A stretch of 64,000 bases of DNA from Streptomyces gossypii. GTDB lineage: Bacteria; Actinomycetota; Actinomycetes; Streptomycetales; Streptomycetaceae. The notes below the pieces were generated by a model. That model saw only the letters and a list, made by a program, of their open reading frames with translations, was not told the origin of the DNA and did not search any database. How positions within the stretch are numbered: position 1 is the first letter of the stretch; each line of letters starts with the position of its first letter. The translations under genes were made by a program, and so were the position numbers. Positions 1 to 9,056 of this stretch are shown here, one piece after another. The stretch is taken from contig NZ_JAJAGO010000005.1 in the NCBI RefSeq assembly GCF_025165795.1, positions 372,001 through 436,000 on the forward strand, in the 5' to 3' direction.

Positions 1-635
1 ACAACGGCATGTGGGACATGTCGATCCTGCAGATCGTGCCGGGGCTTCGCATGGCCGCCCCGCGCGACGCCGACCAACTGCGGGCACAGCTGCGCGAGGC
101 GGTGAAGGTGGAGGACGCCCCCACCGTGCTGCGCTACTCCAAGGGCGCGGTCGGCCCGCCGGTCGCTTCCGTGGGCCGGATCGGCGGAATGGACGTGCTG
201 CGCGAGGCGGGTACGGACACGCCCGACGTGCTGCTCGTCTCGGTCGGCGCGCTGGCACCGATGTGCCTGGAGGTCGCGGAGCTGCTGAACAAGCAGGGAA
301 TCTCCACCACGGTGGTCGACCCGCGCTGGGTGAAGCCGGTCGACGAGGCGCTGCCGCCGCTCGCGGAGCAGCACCGGGTGGTGGTGACCGTCGAGGACAA
401 CAGCCGGGTGGGCGGTGTCGGCTCGGCCGTCGCACAGGCCCTGCGCGACGCGGACGTGGACATGCCGTTGCGGGACTTCGGCATCCCGGAGCGCTTCCTC
501 GACCACGCCTCCCGTGCGGAGGTGCTCGCCGAGATCGGACTCACCGCACCGGACATCGCCCGGCAGGTGACCGGGCTTGTCGCCAGGATCGGCAGCCGGT
601 ACGAGTCCGCTGCCGCGGAGATCGCCCGGGACTAG
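1..635 (+). CDS. dxs: 1-deoxy-D-xylulose-5-phosphate synthase, C-terminal part
   Basis: This is the last ~210 residues of the thiamine-diphosphate enzyme that condenses pyruvate and glyceraldehyde 3-phosphate, the first step of the MEP isoprenoid pathway in the cytosol. The N-terminal two thirds lie outside the window; the frame is open from base 3. What is visible is the transketolase C-terminal fold: a strand-helix stretch [19 protein letters not shown], then [13 protein letters not shown] and [18 protein letters not shown], all typical of DXS, and the final [20 protein letters not shown]. The gene ends before a strong hairpin terminator, so it seems to be the last gene of its transcript. 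Truncation is by the window edge only. Confidence 0.93.
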   Translation, partial: NGMWDMSILQIVPGLRMAAPRDADQLRAQLREAVKVEDAPTVLRYSKGAVGPPVASVGRIGGMDVLREAGTDTPDVLLVSVGALAPMCLEVAELLNKQGISTTVVDPRWVKPVDEALPPLAEQHRVVVTVEDNSRVGGVGSAVAQALRDADVDMPLRDFGIPERFLDHASRAEVLAEIGLTAPDIARQVTGLVARIGSRYESAAAEIARD

Positions 636-965
636 GGCGGTCTTCTCGGGCCTGCGACGCCCGGCACCCGTCCCCTCGGCCCTGCGGGCCGGGGGAGGCC
701 CGTACTCAACGCGTCGGCCGGAGGCCCTGGTAGCTCCGCTACCAGGGCCTCCGGCCGCTTGGCGAGCGCACGCACCGCACTCCCCCTGGGCCTGGTGGCC
801 CGGGAGCCGCCCCTGCGGGCCGATCCTCAAGGACCCGCCGGACAGGCCCTGGTACCGCCGTTCGGACCCCGCAGGCGGTGCGTGGGCAGGGCGCGGCGGT
901 CAGCCGCTGCGCGTTCGACCCGGCCGCCGCGCGGGGGGAGCCGGTGCCCCGATAAGTTGGACCCC
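636..965. other. intergenic region with terminator, no gene seen
   Basis: About 330 bases between dxs and the glycosyltransferase. Apart from the hairpin at 715-757 I see only GC-rich sequence. Reading frames cross it, but none has a plausible start with a ribosome site. The region should hold the promoter of the next gene; no clear -10/-35 pair is visible. Confidence 0.5.
715..757. terminator. strong hairpin terminator after dxs
   Basis: Arms 715-734 and 738-757 are exact inverted repeats of 20 bases with a 3-base loop. There is no long T tract, as is usual in Streptomyces. It lies 80 bases after the dxs stop and should end dxs transcription. Confidence 0.85.
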
Positions 966-2624
966 ATGCCGTCGTCCGCAGCGCAGCCGCGCTCTCTCGC
1001 CGCCGCTCTCGCGCTGCGCGTCCGGGGCCCCGCCCCGACCGGACCGGACGCGGCCGGACGCCGTACGGCCGGAGAGCCCGCCTCGGAGAACGCCGAGGAC
1101 CGGCCCTCCGGCGCACCGGGGACCGGAGCGGGGACGCGACGGGGCACGAGGCCCGGCGCGCGACCTGGCACCGGCAACAGCAGCACCGGCGCCGGTGGCG
1201 ATCTGCGCTACTGGCTGTGGCTGCTGCCCGCCCTGACGCTGCTCGCCGCCCTCACCCGGCTGCCCTCCTTCGCCCAGACCCTGTGGAATCCGGACGAGGG
1301 TTTCGTGGCCACCCAGGCGCGCCAACTGGCGGACGGGGGAGTCCTCTACGACACGGTCGTCGACCGCAAGCCTCCGCTGCTGCCCTGGCTCTACCGTGGC
1401 GCCTTCGCCGTCTTCGGCGACGAGTCGCTGTGGCCGCTGAAGGTGGCCGCGATCCTCGCCATCGCCGCCACCGCCGGGCTGGTCGCCGCCATGGCCCGCC
1501 GCCGCTGGGGCGACCGCGCGGGCTGGACGGCGGGCGTCCTGGCCGTGCTGATCGCCATCGGACTCAACCCGGAGGACACCCAGGCGGCGTCCTTCGAGGT
1601 CTTCATGCTCCCCTGGACCGCCGCCGCGATGTGGTGCGCGGACCGCCGCCGCTGGGTGTGGGCGGGTGTGGCCGTCGCGCTGGCGACCCTCACCAAGCAG
1701 ACCGGGGGAGCGGTCCTGCTCCCCGTGCTCTTCGTCCTGGCCCGCGCTCACCCCGGATGGTCCAGGGAACGCCTCATGCCCGTAGCGCGGCTGCTCGCGG
1801 CGTACCTGCTGCCGATCGCCGTCGTGGCGTTCGCCTTCGGAGCGGGCCGGTTCAGCTACTGGACGGCGACCGGCTCCGGTTCGTACGCCTCCGTCGACGG
1901 TGCGGTGATGCTCGCGGCGGGCCGTGCGGCGGGCTCCACCGCCATCCTGACGGTTGCCTGCCTGCCGCTGCTGATCGCCCTCGTGTACGTCACGAGGGTG
2001 CGTCGCCGCCCGCTCGACGCCGCCGACCTGTGGGTGTGGCTGGCCGCCTCCGGCGTGGCGGTGGCCTTCGGCTTCCAGTTCTACGGCCACTACTTCCTCC
2101 AGCTCACCCCCGCTCTCGCGCTGCTGGCCACCGCCGCGCTGGGTGAGCTGTCGCCGCGCGCCGCGACGGCGGCCGTCGCCGCGACCGCCGTGCTGGCCGC
2201 CGCCTTCGTGGGCTGGGGGCTGGTGATGGAGCGCCCGGAGCTGGAGCACGCGAAGCGGGTCTCCGCCGCGGTGAAGAGGCACACCGAGCCCGCCGACCGG
2301 GTGCTGGTGTGGGGCATGCATCCGGAGGACTACTGGCTGTCCGACCGCACTCCCGCCACCCGCTTCCTCACCGCGGGCTTCCTGACCAACTACAGCGGCG
2401 GCCGGGGCGGCGTGCGGGTGGCCGAGCGTTACGGCATGCCCGGCACCTGGGATTCCTTCCGCCGCGACCTCAGAGAGCAGCCGCCGCGGCTGATCGTCGA
2501 CGACTCACGCGGCAAGCCGTACCGGCCCGCTCGCATCCCGACCCTGCGCCGTTACCTCGACGCGCACTACGAGAAGGTCGACACGGTGGGCGGTGCGGTG
2601 TTCTACCTGCGTTCGCGGCCCTGA
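966..2624 (+). CDS. GT39/ArnT-like membrane glycosyltransferase
   Basis: Predicted integral membrane glycosyltransferase of the dolichyl/polyprenyl-phosphate sugar type (ArnT/PMT/GT39-like), which would transfer a lipid-linked sugar on the outer face of the membrane. The start ATG at 966 gives 552 aa. The first ~80 residues are Pro/Gly/Arg-rich and disordered. A first membrane helix (YWLWLLPALTLLAALTRL) is followed by LWNPDEGFVATQARQ, where D110-E111 match the acidic pair in the first outer loop of this superfamily. VVDRKPPLLPWLYR follows, then about ten further hydrophobic segments. The soluble C-terminal domain begins near the RVLVWGMHPEDYWL stretch. The acceptor is unknown. Its last 22 bases overlap the end of the convergent NYN gene. 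The low-complexity N-terminus makes a later start possible. Confidence 0.75.
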   Translation: MPSSAAQPRSLAAALALRVRGPAPTGPDAAGRRTAGEPASENAEDRPSGAPGTGAGTRRGTRPGARPGTGNSSTGAGGDLRYWLWLLPALTLLAALTRLPSFAQTLWNPDEGFVATQARQLADGGVLYDTVVDRKPPLLPWLYRGAFAVFGDESLWPLKVAAILAIAATAGLVAAMARRRWGDRAGWTAGVLAVLIAIGLNPEDTQAASFEVFMLPWTAAAMWCADRRRWVWAGVAVALATLTKQTGGAVLLPVLFVLARAHPGWSRERLMPVARLLAAYLLPIAVVAFAFGAGRFSYWTATGSGSYASVDGAVMLAAGRAAGSTAILTVACLPLLIALVYVTRVRRRPLDAADLWVWLAASGVAVAFGFQFYGHYFLQLTPALALLATAALGELSPRAATAAVAATAVLAAAFVGWGLVMERPELEHAKRVSAAVKRHTEPADRVLVWGMHPEDYWLSDRTPATRFLTAGFLTNYSGGRGGVRVAERYGMPGTWDSFRRDLREQPPRLIVDDSRGKPYRPARIPTLRRYLDAHYEKVDTVGGAVFYLRSRP

Positions 2625-3016
2625 CTCTCGGGGCTCTCCTCCGGTGCCGGGCGCACCGAGCGCGGCCCGAGGACCTCGGCCCCCAGCGCCCGGACCCGTT
2701 CGCGCAGCAGGCGGTCCGCGGTGACCACGACACACGGGCGGTCCTGTCCCTCCTCGGCGACCAGGGCGACGATCCGGTCGTCGCCGCTGCCGGGTGACGG
2801 CAGCGTGCGTACGCCTTCGACGGAGCCGACATCGCGTGCCGCCCCCTCCAGGACGAGCACCAGCTCGACGGGCCCGGGATGGCCGGGCACTCCGCCGGCG
2901 GCGTACGGCACGAGCCGGTCACGCAACCGCTCCGCGGCGCCTCGACGATCCCGCCACCAGCCGTCCGGAACGGAGCCGATGACGTTGGCGGCGTCCACGA
3001 CAAGCAGCGTTCTCAT
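2603..3016 (-). CDS. NYN/PIN-like domain protein (putative RNase)
   Basis: Small protein of 137 aa beginning MRTLLVVDAANVIGSVPDGWW. The opening strand with V-D-A-A-N-V is the first acidic motif of NYN (PIN-fold) ribonucleases. Later acidic positions are present in GSGDDRIVALVAEE and in VVVTADRLLRERVRALG, which matches the usual D-x-x-L-x-x-x-A/V layout near the active site. Such proteins are predicted metal-dependent RNA nucleases; the substrate here is unknown. ATG at 3016 was chosen because the domain begins there; a longer upstream frame has no domain content. It ends inside the end of the convergent glycosyltransferase gene (22-base overlap). Confidence 0.75.
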   Translation of the reverse strand: MRTLLVVDAANVIGSVPDGWWRDRRGAAERLRDRLVPYAAGGVPGHPGPVELVLVLEGAARDVGSVEGVRTLPSPGSGDDRIVALVAEEGQDRPCVVVTADRLLRERVRALGAEVLGPRSVRPAPEESPESQGRERR

Positions 3017-3046
3017 GCTGGCCTCATGCGGGCAGTCTCGCATGGC

Positions 3047-3087
3047 GGAGAGAGGGCGTGCCTCCCGTCGAGGCACGCCCTCTCTCC
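3047..3087. terminator. hairpin terminator of the fadAB operon
   Basis: Perfect 18-base arms 3047-3064 and 3070-3087 with a 5-base loop. It lies just past the stop of fadB (minus strand) and upstream of the NYN gene on the same strand, separating the two transcripts. Confidence 0.85.
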
Positions 3088-3105
3088 GCATTCGCTGAGC
3101 AGGCC

Positions 3106-5253
3106 TTACGCGGGGACGTCCGCGACGCCCGGCTCCAGGAAGCGGCGGCCGGTGACGCGTTCGCTGACACCCTCGCGGTCCAGGTAGGGCGTGATGCCGC
3201 CCAGATGGAACGGCCAGCCCGCGCCGGTGATCAGGCACAGGTCGATGTCCTGCGCCTCGGCGACGACGCCCTCGTCCAGCATCAGCCGCACCTCCTCGGC
3301 GATGGCGTCCAGGGCGCGGTTGCGGACCTGCTCCTCGGTGAGCGGCTTGTCACCGGAGCGGAAGAGCGCGGCGACCTCCGGGTCCAGCTCCGGCTTGCCG
3401 GAGTCGTACACGTAGAGGCTGCGCTTGCCCGCCTCCACGATCCGGCCGAGGTTCTCGGAAACGCCGAAGCGGTCCGGGAAGGCGGTGTGCAGGGTGCCCG
3501 CGACATGGTGGGCGACGGCGGGGCCCACCAGCTCCAGCAGCACGATCGGCGACATCGGCAGGCCCAGCGGCGCGAGCGCGCGGTCCGCGACCTCCACCGG
3601 GGTGCCCTCGTCGATGGAGCGCAGCACCTCGCCGAGGAACCGGGTCAGCACCCGGTTGACGACGAACGCCGGAGCGTCCTTGACGAGCACGGCCGACTTC
3701 TTCAGTGACTTCGCCACCGCGAACGCGGTGGCCAGGGACGCCTCGTCCGTCTGCTCCGCGCGCACGATCTCCAGCAGGGGAAGGACCGCGACCGGGTTGA
3801 AGAAGTGGAAGCCGACGACCCGCTCCGGGTGCTTCAGCTTCGAGGCCATCTCCGAGACGGAGAGCGAGGAGGTGTTGGTGGCGAGGATCGCGTGCGCCGG
3901 TACGGCCGCCTCCACCTCGGCGAACACCTGCTGCTTGACGCCCATCTCCTCGAACACGGCCTCGATGACGAAGTCCGCGTCGGCGAACGCCGTCGCCTTC
4001 TCCAGCGAGCCGGTCACCAGGGCCTTGAGGCGGTTCGCCCCGTCCTGGCCGAGGCGGCCCTTCAGGAGCAGCTTGTCGATCTCCTCGTGGACATAGGCGA
4101 CGCCCTTGTCCACCCGCTCCTTGTCGATGTCGGTCAGCACGACCGGCACCTCCAGGCGGCGTACGAACAGCAGCGCGAGCTGGCTGGCCATCAGCCCCGC
4201 GCCGACCACGCCGACCTTGGTCACCGGCCGGGCCAGCGCCTTGTCCGGTGCGCCCGCCGGACGCTTGGCGCGCTTCTGGACGAGGTCGAACGCGTAGAGC
4301 CCGCTGCGCAGTTCGCCGCCCATGATGAGGTCGGCCAGCGCCGTGTCCTCGAGACCGAAGAGGGTCGCCGCGTCGGACTCCGACCGCGGGTCGGCGTTCT
4401 TCGCCGCCGCGATGATGTCCAGCGCGCGGTACGGGGCCGGAGCCGCGCCGTGCACCTTGCCGTCGGCGACGGCCCGGCCGCGCTCGACCGCCTGGTCCCA
4501 GGCTTCGCTGCGGTCGACGTCCGGCCGGACGACCTCGGTGTCACCCGTGAGCACCGAGGCGGTCCACTTCAGCGACTCCTCCAGGAAGTCCGCCCCTTCG
4601 AAGATCGCGTCCGCGATACCCAGCTCGAACACCTGGCGGCCCTTGAGCTGCCGGTTCTGGTTGAGGGAGTTCTCGATGATGACGCTGACCGCGCGGTCGG
4701 CCCCGATCAGGTGCGGCAGCAGCGCACAGCCGCCCCAGCCGGGTACCAGCCCGAGGAACACCTCGGGCAGCGAGAAGGCGGGCAGCGCCGCGGTGACGGT
4801 GCGGTAGGTGCAGTGCAGACCGGCCTCGACACCGCCGCCCATCGCCGCGCCGTTGTAGTAGGCGAAGGTCGGCACCGCGAGTCGGCCGAGCCGCGCGAAG
4901 ACGGCGTGCCCGCCCCGCCCGATCGCGAGCGCGTCCTCGTGCCGCCGCAGGAGCCCGACTCCCTTGAGGTCGGCGCCCACGGCGAAGATGAACGGCTTGC
5001 CGGTGAGGCCGACGCCCACGATGTCGCCCGCCGCGGCCTCCGCCTCGACCTTGTCGAGTGCCGCGTCGAGGAGGGCCAGCGACTGCGGCCCGAAGGTCGT
5101 CGGCTTCGTGTGATCGAGGCCGTTGTCCAGCGTGATCAGCGCGAACCGGCCCGCACCCGAGGGCAGGTCGAGATGGCGTACGTGCGCCTCGGTGACCACC
5201 TCGTCCGGGAACAGCTCGGCTGCGCCCTTGAGAAGCTCGGCTGTCTTGCTCAC
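3106..5253 (-). CDS. fadB: enoyl-CoA hydratase / 3-hydroxyacyl-CoA dehydrogenase (FadB/FadJ type)
   Basis: Bifunctional alpha subunit of the fatty acid beta-oxidation complex, 715 aa. The GTG start at 5253 overlaps the stop of fadA by four bases, so the two genes are translationally coupled. Residues ~1-290 are a crotonase domain, with the oxyanion/CoA segment FAVGADLKGVG, GGGVEAGLHCTYRTV and the catalytic-glutamate region LPEVFLGLVPGWGG. From ~330 comes the NAD-binding fold KVGVVGAGLMASQLALLF (G-x-G-x-x-M; the usual GS after M is AS), followed by VVGFHFFNPVAVLPLLEIV, typical of 3-hydroxyacyl-CoA dehydrogenases. The C-terminal helical domain completes the protein. FadB and FadJ cannot be separated on sequence alone. 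A longer open frame upstream is the fadA gene read out of frame. Confidence 0.92.
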   Translation of the reverse strand: MSKTAELLKGAAELFPDEVVTEAHVRHLDLPSGAGRFALITLDNGLDHTKPTTFGPQSLALLDAALDKVEAEAAAGDIVGVGLTGKPFIFAVGADLKGVGLLRRHEDALAIGRGGHAVFARLGRLAVPTFAYYNGAAMGGGVEAGLHCTYRTVTAALPAFSLPEVFLGLVPGWGGCALLPHLIGADRAVSVIIENSLNQNRQLKGRQVFELGIADAIFEGADFLEESLKWTASVLTGDTEVVRPDVDRSEAWDQAVERGRAVADGKVHGAAPAPYRALDIIAAAKNADPRSESDAATLFGLEDTALADLIMGGELRSGLYAFDLVQKRAKRPAGAPDKALARPVTKVGVVGAGLMASQLALLFVRRLEVPVVLTDIDKERVDKGVAYVHEEIDKLLLKGRLGQDGANRLKALVTGSLEKATAFADADFVIEAVFEEMGVKQQVFAEVEAAVPAHAILATNTSSLSVSEMASKLKHPERVVGFHFFNPVAVLPLLEIVRAEQTDEASLATAFAVAKSLKKSAVLVKDAPAFVVNRVLTRFLGEVLRSIDEGTPVEVADRALAPLGLPMSPIVLLELVGPAVAHHVAGTLHTAFPDRFGVSENLGRIVEAGKRSLYVYDSGKPELDPEVAALFRSGDKPLTEEQVRNRALDAIAEEVRLMLDEGVVAEAQDIDLCLITGAGWPFHLGGITPYLDREGVSERVTGRRFLEPGVADVPA

Positions 5254-6494
5254 TTGCCCTCCCAGTGGGGGTTTTCCCAGATGACGGTCCCGCCCATGCC
5301 GAAGCCGACACACATGGTTGTCAGTCCGTAGCGGATGTGCGGCTGCTCCTCGAACTGCCGGGCGAGCTGCGTCATCAGACGCACGCCGGAGGACGCGAGC
5401 GGGTGGCCGAAGGCGATCGCCCCGCCGTACTGGTTGACGCGCGGGTCGTCGTCCGCGATGCCGTAGTTGTCGAGCAGCGCCAGCACCTGGACGGCGAACG
5501 CCTCGTTGATCTCGAAGAGGCCGATGTCGCCGATGGTCAGCCCGGCCTTCTTGAGGGCCTTCTCGGTGGCCGGGATCGGCCCGACGCCCATCACCTCGGG
5601 CTCGACGCCCGCGAAGGCGTAGCTGACGAGCCGCATCCGCACCGGCAGGCCCAGTTCCCGCGCGGTGTCCTCGGCGGCGATCAGGGAAGCGGTGGCACCG
5701 TCGTTGAGCCCGGCCGCGTTGCCCGGAGTGACCCGGCCGTGTGCGCGGAAGGGGGTCTTGAGTCCGGCGAGGCTCGTAAGGGTGGTGCCGGGGCGCATCG
5801 GCTCGTCGGCCGTCGCCAGGCCCCAGCCCGTCTCTTCTCCTCGCCCTCCGGGCTGGGGAGACCCCATGGCCTCCGCGTTGGTGCGGCGGACGGAGATCGG
5901 CACCAGGTCCTGCTGGATGCTGCCGTTCGCGTACGCCTTGGCGGCCTTCTCCTGGCTGCGCACGGCGTACTCGTCGGCGCGCTGCTTGGTCAGGTGGGGG
6001 AAGCGGTCGTGCAGGTTCTCGGCGGTCATGCCCATGAACAGGGCCGACTCGTCGACAAGCTTCTCCGAGACGAAGCGCGGGTTGGGGTCGACGCCCTCGC
6101 CCATCGGGTGCCGCCCCATGTGCTCCACGCCGCCCGCGACGACGATGTCGTACGCGCCGAAGGAGAGGGAACCGGCCGTGGTGGTGACCGCCGTCATCGC
6201 ACCCGCACACATGCGGTCGATGGAATATCCCGGCACCGTCGTGGGCAGACCGGCAAGGATCGCCGCGGTGCGTCCCAGGGTGAGCCCCTGGTCGCCGATC
6301 TGGGTGGTCGCGGCGACGGCGACCTCGTCGATCTGCTCCGGGGGCAGATCCGGGTTCCGGCGGAGCAGTTCACGAATGCACTTGACGATCAGATCGTCGG
6401 CGCGGGTCTCGTGGTAGATGCCCTTGGGGCCCGCCTTGCCGAACGGGGTCCGGACGCCGTCGACGAAGACGACGTCCCTAGCGGTACGAGGCAC
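5250..6494 (-). CDS. fadA: acetyl-CoA acyltransferase (thiolase)
   Basis: 3-ketoacyl-CoA thiolase of 414 aa, partner of the FadB-like protein in the last step of beta-oxidation. The nucleophilic cysteine is C96 in SIDRMCAGAMTAV. The NEAFAVQ loop, the general-base histidine in GGAIAFGHPLASSG and the second cysteine in TTMCVGFGMGG are all present. ATG at 6494 is followed directly by VVFVDGVRTPFGK, the normal thiolase start. One oddity is an extra MGSPQPGGRGEE segment between the RRTNAEA and TGWGLATADEP motifs; it is encoded by a sequence bounded by a 10-base inverted repeat (5821-5858). It keeps the frame and lies in a surface-loop position, so activity is probably retained. Confidence 0.93.
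   Translation of the reverse strand: MPRTARDVVFVDGVRTPFGKAGPKGIYHETRADDLIVKCIRELLRRNPDLPPEQIDEVAVAATTQIGDQGLTLGRTAAILAGLPTTVPGYSIDRMCAGAMTAVTTTAGSLSFGAYDIVVAGGVEHMGRHPMGEGVDPNPRFVSEKLVDESALFMGMTAENLHDRFPHLTKQRADEYAVRSQEKAAKAYANGSIQQDLVPISVRRTNAEAMGSPQPGGRGEETGWGLATADEPMRPGTTLTSLAGLKTPFRAHGRVTPGNAAGLNDGATASLIAAEDTARELGLPVRMRLVSYAFAGVEPEVMGVGPIPATEKALKKAGLTIGDIGLFEINEAFAVQVLALLDNYGIADDDPRVNQYGGAIAFGHPLASSGVRLMTQLARQFEEQPHIRYGLTTMCVGFGMGGTVIWENPHWEGK
5821..5858. repeat. in-frame palindromic insertion within fadA
   Basis: The 10-base arms at 5821-5830 and 5849-5858 are exact inverted repeats around an 18-base GC-rich loop. The segment encodes the extra Gly/Pro/Glu-rich loop of the thiolase. It looks like a small extragenic-type palindrome that entered the coding frame. 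That history is inferred from recalled thiolase sequences only. Confidence 0.45.
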
Positions 6495-6559
6495 GATGGC
6501 TCTCCTCCAGGGTGCGGTGGTGACGCGGTGACGCCGTGCGGCGCGCTTCCCGCGACCAT

Positions 6560-6577
6560 GCTACTTGTCGGTAACAC
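6560..6577. promoter_or_regulatory. candidate operator upstream of fadA
   Basis: The AT-richer motif ctacttgtcggtaaca stands out in the GC-rich leader, 65-85 bases before the fadA start. It resembles the short partly palindromic sites bound by TetR-type fatty-acid regulators. This is only a resemblance; no regulator gene is adjacent. Confidence 0.25.
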
Positions 6578-6787
6578 TGAGGCAAGGGCTGCCCTGGCCG
6601 AAAGTCACACGTCACATCCGCGCGCGGTGCCTACGCCGGATCGCGCTCCGGTGGCTCGGGCGGTCCTGGACGCCGCCGAACCCTGTTCGGTGCGGCGCGC
6701 GGCCGTTGCGGTGGGAAGAGAACCGCCGAGACGGCAAGTGCCCCCGTAGGGCTGTCAGGCGGAGCCGACCGGCAGGCCGGGCCGGGG

Positions 6788-8059
6788 TCACTCCTCGGGG
6801 GCCGAGGCATCCATCGCGGTGGTCAGCAGCTCCGCCGTCTGATCGATCTGCCACTCGCGGGCGCCATACGCCCGCAGCGCGTCCGAGACGGCTTCCAGTG
6901 ACCGCTCGGCCGGCGGCTCCCAGCACAGCCGGCGCACCGTGTCGGGGGTGAGCAGATTCTCCTGCGGCAGATCGAGCTCCTCGGCGCGGGTGGTGACCGC
7001 CGTGCGCGCCGCGCTGAGCCGGGCCGCCGCGTCCGGGTCCTTGTCCGCCCAGGAGCGCGGCGGTGGCGGACCGTTCAACTGCTGTCCGTGCTGCGGGAGT
7101 TCGGATTCGGGCAGGGCGCGCGCCCGCTCGACCGACGCCTGCCACTGCTCCAGCTGCTTGCGCCCCATCCGCTGCCCATAGCCGGGCAGGGCCGCCAGTG
7201 CCTGGACGGTCTGCGGCATGCCCAGCGCCGCCTCGACGATCGCCGTGTCCGAGAGGACCTTGCCCGGCGAGACGTCCCGCCGCTGCGCGATGCGGTCCCG
7301 CGCCGTCCACAGCTCCCGCACGACCGCCATCTGCCGCCTTCTGCGCACCTTGTGCATGCCGGAGGTGCGCCGCCAGGGGTCCTTGCGGGGCGGGGCGGGC
7401 GGCGCTGTCGCGATCGCCGCGAACTCCTGAAGCGCCCAGTCCAGTTTGCCCTGGCTCTGCAGGTCGATCTCCAGTGCGTCGCGCAGGTCGACCAGCAGCT
7501 CGACGTCCAGTGCCGCATAACGCAGCCACGGCTCCGGCAGCGGGCGGGTGGACCAGTCGACGGCGGAGTGGCCCTTCTCCAGTGCGTAGCCCAGCACCTT
7601 CTCCACCATCGCGCCCAGCCCGACGCGGGGGAATCCGGCGAGCCGCCCGGCCAGCTCGGTGTCGAAGAGGCGCGCCGGGACCATGCCTATTTCGCGCAGG
7701 CACGGCAGATCCTGGGTGGCGGCGTGCAGTACCCACTCGGCGTCGCCGAGCGCCTCGCACAGCGCGGTGAGGTCCGGGCAGCCCACCGGGTCGATCAGCG
7801 CGCTGCCCGCGCCCTCGCGGCGCAGCTGGATCAGATAGGCGCGCTGGCCGTAGCGGTAGCCGGAGGCCCGCTCGGCGTCCACCGCGACCGGGCCCGTTCC
7901 GCCCGCGAAGGCGTCGATGACGTCGCTCAGCGCCTCGGGCGTCGCCGTCACCGGCGGGATGCCCTCACGCGGCTCCAGGAGCGGGACCGGCGCCGGACCG
8001 GAGTCCTCGGAAGGGGCCTGAGCAGGGTTTGCTGATGCGGTCTCTTGGGCGTCGGTCAC
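6788..8059 (-). CDS. rnd: ribonuclease D
   Basis: 3'-5' exoribonuclease of the DEDD family, 423 aa, acting on structured RNA 3' ends. ExoI is VAVDAERASGYRYGQ (D61, E63), ExoII is LHAATQDLPCL (D117), and ExoIII is RYAALDVELLVDL (Y181, D185, the DEDDy form). An HRDC-type helical domain occupies roughly residues 220-310 (VRELWTARDRIAQRRDVSPGKVL). A second HRDC-like tail ends with AYGAREWQIDQTAELL. The first ~40 residues are Ala/Pro-rich and precede the nuclease fold. The gene is on the same strand as fadA but nearly 300 bases away, so it is probably a separate transcript. Confidence 0.93.
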   Translation of the reverse strand: MTDAQETASANPAQAPSEDSGPAPVPLLEPREGIPPVTATPEALSDVIDAFAGGTGPVAVDAERASGYRYGQRAYLIQLRREGAGSALIDPVGCPDLTALCEALGDAEWVLHAATQDLPCLREIGMVPARLFDTELAGRLAGFPRVGLGAMVEKVLGYALEKGHSAVDWSTRPLPEPWLRYAALDVELLVDLRDALEIDLQSQGKLDWALQEFAAIATAPPAPPRKDPWRRTSGMHKVRRRRQMAVVRELWTARDRIAQRRDVSPGKVLSDTAIVEAALGMPQTVQALAALPGYGQRMGRKQLEQWQASVERARALPESELPQHGQQLNGPPPPRSWADKDPDAAARLSAARTAVTTRAEELDLPQENLLTPDTVRRLCWEPPAERSLEAVSDALRAYGAREWQIDQTAELLTTAMDASAPEE

Positions 8060-8227
8060 CGGTCAAGGGTAGCTGTGCGCCCGCGATGCGAAGCGCCCGC
8101 CGACGGGAACCTTCCGTGGGCGGGCGCTCCTGAGGGTCGTACGCGGGTGCGGCGTGCGTGGCGGGGGGTGCAGGGGGCGGGGGATGTGCGGGGCAGTCCA
8201 GCGGGGCGGTCCGGCGAGGCAGGGGGT

Positions 8228-8905
8228 TCAGTGGATGATGCCCGTGCGGAGGGCGACGGCGACCATGCCCGCGCGGTCCCCGGTGCCCAGCTTGCGGGCG
8301 ATCCGGGCGAGGTGGCTCTTGACGGTCAGCGCGGAGAGGCCCATCGAGACGCCGATCGCCTTGTTCGACTGGCCTTCCGCCACGAGCCGCAGTACCTCGA
8401 CCTCCCGGCCGGAAAGCTCCCGGTGGCCGCCAGGGTGGCCGGGGCCTCCGGGGCCGCCGCCGGGGCGGCGGTGCATACGGGCTGCGGCGGCGCCGATGGG
8501 GGCTGCGCCGTGCCGGGTGGGCATGCCGCCGCCGAGGCTGTTGCGGGTGCCGGTGACCACGTAGCCCTTGACGCCGCCCGCGAGCGCGTTGCGGACGGCG
8601 CCGATGTCGTCGGCGGCGGAGAGGGCGAGGCCGTTGGGCCAGCCGGCGGCGCGTGTCTCGGAGAGCAGGGTGAGCCCTGATCCGTCGGGCAGGTGGACGT
8701 CGGCCACGCAGATGTCACGTGGATTGCCGACTCGGGGGCGGGCCTCCGCGATCGACGACGCCTCGATGACGTCCCGTACGCCGAGCGCCCACAGATGGCG
8801 GGTCACGGTGGAACGGACTCGGGGGTCGGCTACGACGACCATGGCCGTCGGCTTGTTCGGGCGGTAGGCGACCAGGCTTGTGGGGTGCTCGAGGAGAACA
8901 GACAC
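8228..8905 (-). CDS. LuxR-family response regulator
   Basis: DNA-binding regulator of 225 aa. The N-terminal ~120 residues form a receiver-like domain: VVVADPRVRSTV, then CVADVHLPDGSGL with the presumed phospho-acceptor aspartate, then VKGYVV with the conserved lysine. The first acidic pair of canonical receivers is reduced to a single Asp (VVADP), so phosphorylation may be atypical. A Gly/Pro-rich linker follows, then a clear LuxR helix-turn-helix: LSGREVEVLRLVAEGQSNKAIG ending TVKSHLARIARKLG. The GTG start at 8905 was preferred to an upstream ATG at 9016 because it has an AGGAGG site 5 bases away. No sensor kinase gene is adjacent, so the partner is unknown. Confidence 0.85.
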   Translation of the reverse strand: MSVLLEHPTSLVAYRPNKPTAMVVVADPRVRSTVTRHLWALGVRDVIEASSIAEARPRVGNPRDICVADVHLPDGSGLTLLSETRAAGWPNGLALSAADDIGAVRNALAGGVKGYVVTGTRNSLGGGMPTRHGAAPIGAAAARMHRRPGGGPGGPGHPGGHRELSGREVEVLRLVAEGQSNKAIGVSMGLSALTVKSHLARIARKLGTGDRAGMVAVALRTGIIH

Positions 8906-9056
8906 CGGGCCTCCTGAAAGGAGTGGCTGGGGGGTGGAAGGGTCACAGACTCCTTCGGCAGCGAGCCCGCCCGGCTTTAGGGAATGATCACGAATCGGTG
9001 ATAACAATTGGTGCAATTCGGACGGTCGATCGACAGTCTGCTACCGACACGCCTCA

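Noticed and set aside
3106..6210. 1034-codon frame that would make a long N-terminal extension of FadB
   Set aside because: The part before 5253 is antisense-free but out of frame with fadA, which is clearly coding. The GTG overlapping the fadA stop is the natural start.
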